Numbered from the stretch's first letter, positions 1-6,091 are shown. The stretch is 7,683 nt of DNA from Candidatus Rifleibacteriota bacterium (GCA_029560455.1 JAKQKW010000491.1:1-7683), one strand, 5' to 3'. Numbers and translations: made by a program. Notes: generated by a model not told the origin, from the sequence alone.

Positions 1-18
1 ACGACGCTCTTCCGATCT
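1..18 (+). other. Illumina adapter remnant (sequencing artefact)
   Basis: The first 18 bases, ACGACGCTCTTCCGATCT, are identical to the 3' end of the standard Illumina TruSeq universal / read-1 primer. The genomic insert would begin directly after it, at base 19. This is very unlikely by chance and indicates untrimmed adapter at a contig end. The reading frame of the downstream transglycosylase happens to stay open through the adapter, so an automatic annotation would add about six false residues (RRSSDL) to the partial protein. The match is from recalled adapter sequence, not from a search. Confidence 0.95.
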
Positions 19-19
19 C

Positions 20-688
20 CGCCTGGTCGGTTGCTCCGATTCCTTCAACCCGCGCCAGAACATTCTCGGCGGCGCCAACTATCTGAGAATGATGCTAAAA
101 CGCTTCAATGGCAAGGTCGATCTGGCACTCGCCGCTTATAATGCCGGCCCGGGTAATGTTGACAAGCACGGCGGCATTCCGCCTTTCCGCGAAACCCAGA
201 ACTACGTGCGCAAGGTGCGCCATTATTACAGACAATACGCTTCAAATCTCCCTGTATCCGAAAAAACAGCGGCCACAAAGGCTAAAAAGGCCCGGGTAAT
301 GCCGGTTCTGCACTCAGATCTGTCGCGGCGCCTGACCGAAGCCTACGAAAAATTCCGCAAATCCGACGTGAATGGCGCCATGGACACCTATCGCGACATT
401 CTCAATATTTACCCCCGCAACACCCAGGCCCTGTATAACCTCGCCTGTCTGCTCGACATGGAACGCTGCTACGAGGAAGCCATCGATGTTTACCTGGCCG
501 CCCTCAAACAGGATCCGTTCCTCGATAAGGCGCTCTATAACCTCGCTGTTATCTACGAGCGTCTGGGCATGCACAATGAAGCCATCGATACCTGGAAGAG
601 CTACGTTCAGGTTGCCAAAGACGAAGAAAAGATCGTCATGGCCGAGAAATTCATGAAAGAACTGCGCGAGTATTCAGCCCTGAACTGA
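20..688 (+). CDS. Lytic transglycosylase (SLT domain) with C-terminal TPR repeats, 5' truncated
   Basis: This is the C-terminal part of a periplasmic murein lytic transglycosylase, which cleaves the MurNAc-GlcNAc bond of peptidoglycan. From base 20 the frame reads a typical late SLT domain: NPRQNILGGANYL (bases 47-85), then LALAAYNAGPGNV (about 125-160), then GGIPPFRETQNYV. These are conserved in the Slt70/MltC-type family. The catalytic glutamate lies upstream of this part and is lost beyond the contig end. After a Lys/Ala-rich linker (about 250-310), three TPR-like repeats follow (about 320-418, 422-523 and 524-620), with typical ALYNLA and EAID signatures. An ATG at 89 lies inside the SLT fold and is not the real start. 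A TPR tail after SLT suggests a protein-interaction role. The pseudopilin genes begin 44 bases downstream, so a role in letting a pilus or secretion machine through the wall is possible, but that is inference. Confidence 0.9.
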   Translation, partial: RLVGCSDSFNPRQNILGGANYLRMMLKRFNGKVDLALAAYNAGPGNVDKHGGIPPFRETQNYVRKVRHYYRQYASNLPVSEKTAATKAKKARVMPVLHSDLSRRLTEAYEKFRKSDVNGAMDTYRDILNIYPRNTQALYNLACLLDMERCYEEAIDVYLAALKQDPFLDKALYNLAVIYERLGMHNEAIDTWKSYVQVAKDEEKIVMAEKFMKELREYSALN

Positions 689-721
689 TTTAACCGGGCT
701 GTATTCTCTGAAATAACCGGT

Positions 722-726
722 AGAGG
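722..726 (+). promoter_or_regulatory. Shine-Dalgarno of the first pseudopilin-like gene
   Basis: AGAGG lies six bases before ATG 733 and fixes that start. It sits in the 10-mer TAGAGGAACA (721-730), which also occurs on the minus strand upstream of the gene starting at 6070. Confidence 0.7.
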
Positions 727-732
727 AACAAA

Positions 733-1110
733 ATGTCAGACTCAGCGCCCCGATCGATGTTTGAGAAGCTGCTGTATGTCGGCATCGCCACGTTCTTTCT
801 CTGGCCGTTCGTGCAGCTCTGGTCAATCAAAGCCATACCGGTCTTCGAATCAGACGCGCATCTGCGGGCCTCGGTCGCCCTCGAAAACCTCATGGAAGGC
901 GCGTTGAGCCGCCCGTTCGAGCGCAGTTACAACAGTCCGTTCGAACCGGTACCCGGTTGTGAAGATCTCGGCCTGGTCGGCCGCGTCGAGATTCTGCCGC
1001 ACCCCGAATTCCCTGCCAATGTGCTGGTACGTGCTCAGGTCAGATGGGGCATGTTTCCGCTGACCAAGAACCTCAGTCTTGAATATCTGCGCGCGAGAAC
1101 GAGACCATGA
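733..1110 (+). CDS. Small PilV/GspI-like minor pseudopilin (divergent)
   Basis: This 125-residue protein has one hydrophobic segment near the N terminus (about residues 13-32) followed by an extracytoplasmic domain. After the membrane segment, HLRASVALENLMEGALSRPF (residues 43-62) resembles the helix in PilV and GspI proteins where the membrane helix continues into an Ala/Leu-rich 'AENLLEELRARPF'-style stretch. The canonical prepilin peptidase site (Gly followed by Phe/Ile-T-L-x-E) is absent, so either it is not processed or the similarity is only structural. The start is supported by AGAGG at 722-726, six bases before ATG 733. The stop overlaps the next start (ATGA at 1107-1110). The PilV/GspI assignment rests on size, topology, this helix and position as first of a small-medium-large trio. 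It could be an unrelated single-pass membrane protein. Confidence 0.6.
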   Translation: MSDSAPRSMFEKLLYVGIATFFLWPFVQLWSIKAIPVFESDAHLRASVALENLMEGALSRPFERSYNSPFEPVPGCEDLGLVGRVEILPHPEFPANVLVRAQVRWGMFPLTKNLSLEYLRARTRP

Positions 1111-1634
1111 ACATTAAAACCGGCCGGAAAGGTATCACACTCTGGGAAATCGCCCTGTTCACCGTTTTTCTTGCGGTAGCCGGCGGTGCTTCGGTCTTTT
1201 TCTTTTTTCTCAATTCTGACGACATGAAACGTGCCCAGCAGAAATTCGCCTGGGTGCAGAACATCAACGACATGCTCGATGAAGTCAGCAACGAAATTGC
1301 CAACTCGGTGCAGTTCGAGCACCCATTCAACGGCTCTTCCCGCGAGTGCTTTTTCCGAACGGCCGGCGACACCGGTGCACTTGTGCCATCGGTATTCGAA
1401 GAGGGTTTTGTTTTTGCCGACGGCTCGCTGACCTATGTGACACGCAATGCCGCTGCCACCACAGGAATGAAAAGACTCGGGCGTTTCACCAACCCGCTCG
1501 TCACCAACTGCCGAGACGGAAAATTCACCCGGGTTTCCCCGGGTCGCCTCGAAATAAGCTTCAAGGCCGATTCTCCCGATGGCAGTGTTACTTCCCGTGA
1601 ATTTACGCGGGTAATTCAACTGAGAAACCAATGA
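1107..1634 (+). CDS. PilW/GspJ-like minor pseudopilin with canonical prepilin cleavage motif
   Basis: This 175-residue protein begins with the short basic leader MNIKTGRKG, followed by ITLWE and a hydrophobic stretch to about residue 34. This is the class III (type IV prepilin) signal: cleavage by prepilin peptidase after Gly9, with Glu at position +5 (Glu14). The mature protein would have the usual N-terminal methylated helix. The first helix continues as a polar amphipathic segment (about residues 36-65), then a globular domain with two cysteines (in SRECFF and VTNCRD) that could form a disulphide. Size and middle position match PilW or GspJ. There is no strong Shine-Dalgarno. The start overlaps the previous stop by four bases (ATGA), and the stop overlaps the next start the same way, so translation is probably coupled. 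GspH/FimT would be shorter-range alternatives. Confidence 0.8.
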   Translation: MNIKTGRKGITLWEIALFTVFLAVAGGASVFFFFLNSDDMKRAQQKFAWVQNINDMLDEVSNEIANSVQFEHPFNGSSRECFFRTAGDTGALVPSVFEEGFVFADGSLTYVTRNAAATTGMKRLGRFTNPLVTNCRDGKFTRVSPGRLEISFKADSPDGSVTSREFTRVIQLRNQ

Positions 1635-3391
1635 ACCGCATACCCGACGAAAAACAATCTCTGTTGCCGATCCTTGTAATGATCGGCTTTACCGTCGTTC
1701 TCGTCGTGGCTCTGATAGTCAGAGTTTACCGTGCTGACCGCGATCTCGGCATGATGCGCATTGCCAGCCGCCAGGCCCGCCTTGCTGCCGAGTCGGGTAT
1801 CAACCACGCCGTCGAAAAAATGCGGGCGGCGCTTGCCGCCTCTGACCGGGCTGCCAACCCGGGCGCCCTTACCGCCGTATTCTTCGCCGATCGCCTCGAA
1901 ACCGACACCTGGGTGCAGTTTGGCCAGAAATCCGAAGCCTGGTTTCGAATCATTTCGGTGCGCAGGGTCTTTGCCGATGATAACCCGGCTACGCCGCTGC
2001 TCGACGAAAGCCTGCAGTATCAGATTCTCAGCGAAGGCCGCTGCAGCCGCTACCGCTATTCGACCTCGGCGGTCGTGCAGCTCTACGACCTTGTAAAAAG
2101 TTTCGGAGTTTTCGGCAGCCTCGACGAACATTACTACGGCACCCCGATTCAGTCATGGGTCGAAGCCGCCGGTTCGCTCGACAATTTCGTCAGCGCCAAT
2201 GCTACAGTCTTCAATGCCGGTTGGCTTAACCGCCAGGGGGTCTGCCACGACCCGGTTCTGCTTTTCAAAATGTTCGCGCCAGAGGGCAGTGACCCCTTTG
2301 CCGCTGCCAGCAATACTCCGTCATTGCCATACAATTACGGCCGCCGCTTCGCCCGCGCCGGTGAATCACCCAGTCGCGGTCCCCTTTATTGCGAAACCCC
2401 GGTTATTGTCGATTCACATACCTTTGCCGGTCCGGTGCAGACCGCCATGTATTTTTATCGCCGTGGCACCAGTCAGCCCCGCATCGAGCAGGGAAACAAC
2501 GCCGTCGCCATGAACTCGAGCCTGCGCATGCAGCAGGCCGTCGACAGTCTCGAAGGCAAAAACCCGACTGATGTCTTTGTTGATCGTGATTCCCAGGGTT
2601 ATAACTCGTTTATTCCACCCTGGCGGCCTGATTTTGATCATCTGCGTTCTCTGAGCCGCAGCCGCGGTATCTACATCGATGCCGACGGCAAGGGCTTTCT
2701 CAACGGCAAACCCCACGAAATCGATTATCACCCGGGCGAGGCGCATCTGTTTTCTGACAGTTACCGCGGCCCGAATTCGACCCGCTATGAACAGGACGAA
2801 CTCGACGAAAAATACATTGTTCTCTCGACTGACATGCGTTTCAAGGGTTTCAACAACATCAGCGCCGCAAATCTGCAGGGCGCCCGTCTGATTTTCTCTG
2901 AGCGCTCGGTCTACCTGCGCGGCGATATCGGCTCTGATCTTGTAATCGTCACCCCCGGCCACATTTTTATTACCGGCCCGACCAACATCGACTCGAACCT
3001 CAATCTGTTGTTGATCGCCGGCGAAGGCACTGCCCTTTCGACCGTCGACCTTGAAAACTACATCAAAGAGTCGAATCCGGGCCCTGAATTTATCAGCGCT
3101 GCCAGCGAATGGCTGATCCGCGCAGCTATTTACAAACCGGGTGCCGGTGTTTACAGCGCCGAATCAAGGCCGCAGCAGGGCACACCCATTACCTTCCGGC
3201 GCCTTTTCGGCGGCGAAAGCCTGAAAATAAGGATTCACGGCGCCTGTATCGGTGGCAACCTGCAGCGCTGGGTCGATAATACTGACCCGGGTTCACTGCA
3301 GATCACCCATGTGCCGGCCGTCGCCGACCGCCTCAGCGTCAGGCCCGTTTCGCTCAACGTGCTGCGCATGCGCACCCGCCCCGAAAAGTAA
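1631..3391 (+). CDS. Large PilX/GspK-like pseudopilin, predicted pilus-tip protein
   Basis: This 586-residue protein has a single hydrophobic helix at about residues 11-30, then the segment RQARLAAESGINHAVEKM (residues 47-64). That resembles the conserved 'AFYAAEAGIEHA'-type motif of PilX and GspK. A large extracytoplasmic domain follows. Around residues 415-470 it becomes rich in short alternating beta-strand runs (VYLRGDIGSDLVIVTPGHIF), as in the repeated beta or beta-helix-like C-terminal domains of big PilX-like proteins. Four cysteines are spread through the domain (RCSRY, GVCHD, YCETP, GACIG), compatible with disulphides outside the cytoplasm. The canonical Gly-1/Glu+5 cleavage motif is missing: the residues before the helix are KQSLLP. 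GspK also lacks Glu5 but keeps the Gly. It is well above the roughly 200-330 residues usual for PilX or GspK. It starts inside the previous stop (ATGA) and ends 11 bases before yggS. Confidence 0.72.
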   Translation: MNRIPDEKQSLLPILVMIGFTVVLVVALIVRVYRADRDLGMMRIASRQARLAAESGINHAVEKMRAALAASDRAANPGALTAVFFADRLETDTWVQFGQKSEAWFRIISVRRVFADDNPATPLLDESLQYQILSEGRCSRYRYSTSAVVQLYDLVKSFGVFGSLDEHYYGTPIQSWVEAAGSLDNFVSANATVFNAGWLNRQGVCHDPVLLFKMFAPEGSDPFAAASNTPSLPYNYGRRFARAGESPSRGPLYCETPVIVDSHTFAGPVQTAMYFYRRGTSQPRIEQGNNAVAMNSSLRMQQAVDSLEGKNPTDVFVDRDSQGYNSFIPPWRPDFDHLRSLSRSRGIYIDADGKGFLNGKPHEIDYHPGEAHLFSDSYRGPNSTRYEQDELDEKYIVLSTDMRFKGFNNISAANLQGARLIFSERSVYLRGDIGSDLVIVTPGHIFITGPTNIDSNLNLLLIAGEGTALSTVDLENYIKESNPGPEFISAASEWLIRAAIYKPGAGVYSAESRPQQGTPITFRRLFGGESLKIRIHGACIGGNLQRWVDNTDPGSLQITHVPAVADRLSVRPVSLNVLRMRTRPEK

Positions 3392-3392
3392 C

Positions 3393-3396
3393 AGGA
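3393..3396 (+). promoter_or_regulatory. Shine-Dalgarno of yggS
   Basis: AGGA lies six bases before ATG 3403, in the 11-base gap after the preceding TAA. It supports this start. No terminator or promoter fits in the gap, so yggS is read from the upstream transcript. Confidence 0.6.
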
Positions 3397-3402
3397 AAAG
3401 CC

Positions 3403-4092
3403 ATGTCTCTTGCCGCCAATCTTTCGAAAGTTCAGTCTGCGATCACTGCTGCAGCGGCTGCTGCCGGCCGCGATCGCAATCAGGTCGGTCTGGTCGCTGT
3501 TTCCAAAACCGTCGACAGCAATACAATCAGGGCCATGCATGCTCTCGGGCAGCGCGACTTCGCAGAAAACCGCCCGCAGATGCTGCGTGACAAGGCCCGT
3601 GAACTTGCTGACCTGTCGATCGACTGGCATTTTATCGGCCCATTGCAGAGCAACAAAATAAAGTATGTCTATCCGGTCGCCGGGCTGGTTCACTCACTCG
3701 ACCGCCGCGAACTGCTCGAAGAATTTTCTGCCTGGGCCCGCAAAACCGGCCGCCTTTGCCCGGCACTGCTGCAGGTGCATATTTCACGCGAAGCCGCAAA
3801 ACAGGGCTTTGCCTGTGACGAAATTCTCGATATCATCAGAGAATTCCGCGACAGTGAACACCTCGACCTGCGCGGCATGATGGGCATGGCGCCACTCGAT
3901 GCCGACGCTGCAACCACCCGCGCCTGTTTCCACGAACTGGCCGGGCTTTTTGCCGCCAGCCGCAGCCTGCAGGGGCGCGCCTGGAACCCGCAGCACCTGT
4001 CGATGGGCATGTCGGGCGATTTTGACCTTGCAATTGCTGAAGGTGCCACTCTGGTTCGTATCGGCACCGCCCTCTTTACCGGAGAAAAATGA
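3403..4092 (+). CDS. yggS: YggS/PLPBP family pyridoxal phosphate homeostasis protein
   Basis: This 229-residue protein is a member of the widespread YggS (PLPBP, PROSC) family. These are cytoplasmic single-domain TIM-barrel proteins that bind pyridoxal 5'-phosphate without known enzyme activity and help maintain vitamin B6 and amino-acid balance. The PLP-binding lysine is Lys35 in LVAVSKT. Further family motifs are FAEN (53-56), WHFIGPLQSNK (75-85), RGMMGMA (157-163), LSMGMSGDFDLAI (199-211) and the phosphate-binding end VRIGTA (218-223). Length is normal for the family (about 220-235), so it appears complete. Its stop overlaps the yggT start (ATGA, 4089-4092), the common yggS-yggT pairing. 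Less usual is that it follows a pseudopilin gene, although yggS often lies near pilT in proteobacteria (known context). Nothing looks broken. Confidence 0.96.
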   Translation: MSLAANLSKVQSAITAAAAAAGRDRNQVGLVAVSKTVDSNTIRAMHALGQRDFAENRPQMLRDKARELADLSIDWHFIGPLQSNKIKYVYPVAGLVHSLDRRELLEEFSAWARKTGRLCPALLQVHISREAAKQGFACDEILDIIREFRDSEHLDLRGMMGMAPLDADAATTRACFHELAGLFAASRSLQGRAWNPQHLSMGMSGDFDLAIAEGATLVRIGTALFTGEK

Positions 4093-4373
4093 TGCTGCGT
4101 CTGCTTATCGAACTGCTGCGAGTCGTTCAACTTGTGGTTTTTATCAGGGTTATTCTCACCTGGGTCATGCCCGGCCGCCTGCCGCCGGCAATCAAGCCGG
4201 TCACCGACCGTATCGATATGGTGCTGCGCCGCTTTCAGGTGCTGATACCGATGGGGCCCGGCTACATCGATCTTGGCCCGATGCTTTTTCTGCTGCTCAT
4301 CGAAGTGATCATGCGGGTTCTCTATGCCATGATGTGGCGCGGTATGCTCGGTGCGCCAATGTTTCTGCCCTGA
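4089..4373 (+). CDS. yggT: YggT family integral membrane protein (single-repeat form)
   Basis: This 94-residue protein has two predicted membrane helices (about residues 3-27 and 58-82). YggT signatures are RVILTW (20-25), a Pro-rich turn with a loop of basic residues (PGRLPPAIKPVTDRI), and IPMGPGYIDLGPM (53-65), equivalent to the family's 'P..G.iD.SPi'. It has one repeat, as in Gram-positive and cyanobacterial forms, while E. coli YggT has two. The family is linked to membrane integrity, osmotic stress and cell division or photosystem assembly, but the molecular role is not settled. Two starts are possible: ATG 4089, which overlaps the yggS stop, and ATG 4092, which lies seven bases from GGAG (4081-4084). 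The stop at 4371-4373 is one base from the stop of the convergent gene. Confidence 0.92.
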   Translation: MMLRLLIELLRVVQLVVFIRVILTWVMPGRLPPAIKPVTDRIDMVLRRFQVLIPMGPGYIDLGPMLFLLLIEVIMRVLYAMMWRGMLGAPMFLP

Positions 4374-4374
4374 T

Positions 4375-5739
4375 TCAGCTCTCTGTGCCGAGGCAGAGCT
4401 TTTCGAACTCGTGGTAGTCGAGGGCGAGAATTTCCAGACTCGAACTGTCGATACTGCTGCCGGTCGCCAGACTGTTCAGTAGCTCAGAAACCCTCTGCCA
4501 GCCAAATTCTTCGACGAGCCGCGCCGTTGCAATCAGAGAACTGCGATAGAGCGCTGCCGCCTGCTGCCGGTCGGGGTTGCTTCTGAATGCGGCGTCGATA
4601 TCCTGCAATGAACTGACCGCATTGTCCGGATTCTGACCTGCATATTTCTGCGGGTTGCCGGCATCGTATTCGAAAAGCTGTGCCAGTCCCTCGTTCAGCC
4701 AGACCGGGCAGTTGCCTGATGACATGAGAAAAAGCACATGATGCACATATTCATGTCTTACTGCGCCCATAAGTGCTTCGGGCCGAACGTTACTGCCCGG
4801 CATCGGTAGCCTGATACGGCCGTCATAGACGCCGCCGGCCCAGTCTGGCAGATCATGCACCATTCTGAAGGCATCGGTCTGCATTATGAGAACCTGCGAA
4901 CGCTGTGCCGGAAAAAAGTTCAGCCGCTCACCAACGTTCTGATAAGCGTCTTCGAGCAACTCGAGAATGCTTTCTGCCCATTCTTCAGGGTATGAGGCCG
5001 GGCAGGCCAGGCTGAAATGCACGCTGGTGTAATGCTGCAGGTCTTTTTCGACCGCTGACTCGCGTTCAAGCCGTTCGAGAAATTTCAGCGTCTCGGCATC
5101 GTCGGGGTTGATCTCGCTGCTGCGTCGCAGATGATACTCGCCTTCGCGCAGTTCACCGTTGCGATAGAGCATGCGCCCAAGCATGCCGTGCACTCTGGCA
5201 TTGCCCGGCTGCCGCTCGGCGAATTCCTGCAGGGTTACGATTGCAGCCCCTGAATTTTCGGTTTTCTGGTAGGCCGCCGCAATTTTTAGAATCAGTTCGG
5301 CATCGTTGGGGCGCAATTTCAGCAGTTCGCGGGCTTCCCGCTCGACCGCGGCCGAATTTTTAACCGTAACCAGAGTCGACAGCAGATTGAGTCTTATCGA
5401 CACGTCTTCGGGTTTCTGAGCGCGGGCGGCTTCGAACTGTCTGATGGCTTCGGCAAACTGCTTGCGGGCGGCGAGAGTGACCCCGAGATTATTGCGGGCA
5501 CAGGCCAGATTCGCGAGCGCCGTGTCGTTGAACGGGTTCAACCGGCATGCCTCTTCGAAATCCCTGATTGCCGCTTCATGATCACCCTGCGAGATTTTGT
5601 ACATTCCCTGACGGTTGAGCAGCCAGGAATCTTCTTCGTGCCCTGCGTGCAGCGTGCCGGTTGGTAACACGAAAGCTGTTGCCAGCAGCATCATGGAAAA
5701 AGCTTTTGCGATAGGCGTTTTTAACGCTGGCCTTCTCAT
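4375..5739 (-). CDS. Secreted TPR protein with C-terminal HEXXH metallopeptidase domain (peptidase MA-like)
   Basis: This 454-residue protein has a Sec-type signal peptide: basic start MRRPALKTPIAK, hydrophobic core about residues 13-28, and probable cleavage after LHA (residue 32). Residues about 37-225 are TPR-like repeats, with typical AAIRDFEEACRLNP and EAIRQFEAARAQKP units. The C-terminal domain (about 238-454) matches gluzincins of the peptidase MA superfamily. It contains DWAGGVYDGRIRLP (299-312), the zinc motif HEYVH (329-333) and WLNEGLA (347-353), whose Glu350 would be the third zinc ligand. His329 and His333 are ligands and Glu330 is the catalytic base (family knowledge). All key residues are present, so activity is plausible; the substrate is unknown. 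The stop lies one base from the yggT stop. The start lies one base after the stop of the small charged-protein gene upstream, so the two are probably co-transcribed and translationally coupled. With no lipobox, it is likely periplasmic or secreted. Confidence 0.88.
   Translation of the reverse strand: MRRPALKTPIAKAFSMMLLATAFVLPTGTLHAGHEEDSWLLNRQGMYKISQGDHEAAIRDFEEACRLNPFNDTALANLACARNNLGVTLAARKQFAEAIRQFEAARAQKPEDVSIRLNLLSTLVTVKNSAAVEREARELLKLRPNDAELILKIAAAYQKTENSGAAIVTLQEFAERQPGNARVHGMLGRMLYRNGELREGEYHLRRSSEINPDDAETLKFLERLERESAVEKDLQHYTSVHFSLACPASYPEEWAESILELLEDAYQNVGERLNFFPAQRSQVLIMQTDAFRMVHDLPDWAGGVYDGRIRLPMPGSNVRPEALMGAVRHEYVHHVLFLMSSGNCPVWLNEGLAQLFEYDAGNPQKYAGQNPDNAVSSLQDIDAAFRSNPDRQQAAALYRSSLIATARLVEEFGWQRVSELLNSLATGSSIDSSSLEILALDYHEFEKLCLGTES
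4377..4403 (+). terminator. Possible weak terminator after yggT
   Basis: AGCTCT (4377-4382) and AGAGCT (4395-4400) are a perfect inverted repeat with a 12-base loop. The loop can form an inner TGC/GCA pair, and the arm runs into TTTT (4400-4403). It lies directly after the yggT stop, inside the 3' end of the opposite gene. The stem is short, the loop is long and the T run is only four bases, so this is a weak candidate, but nothing better ends the plus-strand operon. Confidence 0.25.
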
Positions 5740-5740
5740 G

Positions 5741-6070
5741 TCAGGCCTTGAGGTCGATCTTCAAGCCGCGGGTTTCATCTTTGGCCGCGGGCAGTTTTTT
5801 TTCTTCTTCCTCTTCGGGTTTCTGGCCAGGGGTACCCTTGCCCTTTTTCTGTTTTCCCTGCTTTTCCGCTTCCTCGTCTTCTTTTCTTATGACTGCACCT
5901 TCGCCCGCTTCGGTTTTTTGTACCGTTTCGGTCTTCTGGTTGGCGGCGTTGCGATTCTGGGCAACCTGTTCGGCCTGACCGGCCTCATGCGCCTTCTGCG
6001 CTTCACGCAGCCTGCTGGCGTCTTCGGTTACCAGAAGATTGGTCTTGATATCGATCGGGCGTACAGACAT
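5741..6070 (-). CDS. Small charged, disordered protein of unknown function
   Basis: This 109-residue hypothetical protein starts MSVRPIDIKTNLLVTEDASR and is then almost entirely Ala, Gln, Glu, Lys and Gly, with an EEEEE run (86-90). It has no Phe, Trp, Tyr or Cys, no signal peptide and no membrane segment, so it should be cytoplasmic and mostly disordered or helical (a coiled-coil-like region at about 17-45). IDIK near the N terminus (6-9) is echoed by IDLK at the C terminus (105-108). An in-frame ATG at 6142 is a longer option, but ATG 6070 is preferred. It has a good ribosome binding site just upstream, the longer version would run through the putative promoter, and the added residues show no continuity of style. 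It lies one base from the TPR metallopeptidase gene. I do not recognise the family; similar short 'PIDI/PIDL' proteins exist in other phyla by recollection only. Confidence 0.72.
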   Translation of the reverse strand: MSVRPIDIKTNLLVTEDASRLREAQKAHEAGQAEQVAQNRNAANQKTETVQKTEAGEGAVIRKEDEEAEKQGKQKKGKGTPGQKPEEEEEKKLPAAKDETRGLKIDLKA

Positions 6071-6072
6071 AA

Positions 6073-6085
6073 TTCCTGTTCCTCT
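6073..6085 (-). promoter_or_regulatory. Ribosome binding site choosing the start at 6070
   Basis: Read on the minus strand, AGAGGAACAGGAATT precedes ATG 6070. The upstream AGAGGAA (6085-6079) is eight bases from the ATG, a good spacing, and the second AGGAA (6077-6073) is only two bases away. No comparable site precedes the in-frame ATG at 6142, so this decides the start. Confidence 0.7.
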
Positions 6086-6091
6086 ACTATA

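Noticed and set aside
89..91. ATG at 89 as the true start of the transglycosylase gene
   Set aside because: The frame upstream (20-88) encodes conserved SLT residues (NPRQNILGGANYL), so the gene is truncated by the contig end rather than starting here.
689..732. Promoter or terminator between the transglycosylase and the first pseudopilin gene
   Set aside because: Only a repeated AACCGG and a ribosome binding site are visible. There is no hairpin with a T run and no convincing -35/-10 pair.
1035..1631. 198-codon minus-strand frame opposite the PilW-like gene
   Set aside because: The plus strand carries a prepilin leader, ATGA overlaps and operon continuity. The antisense frame has no domain and no context.
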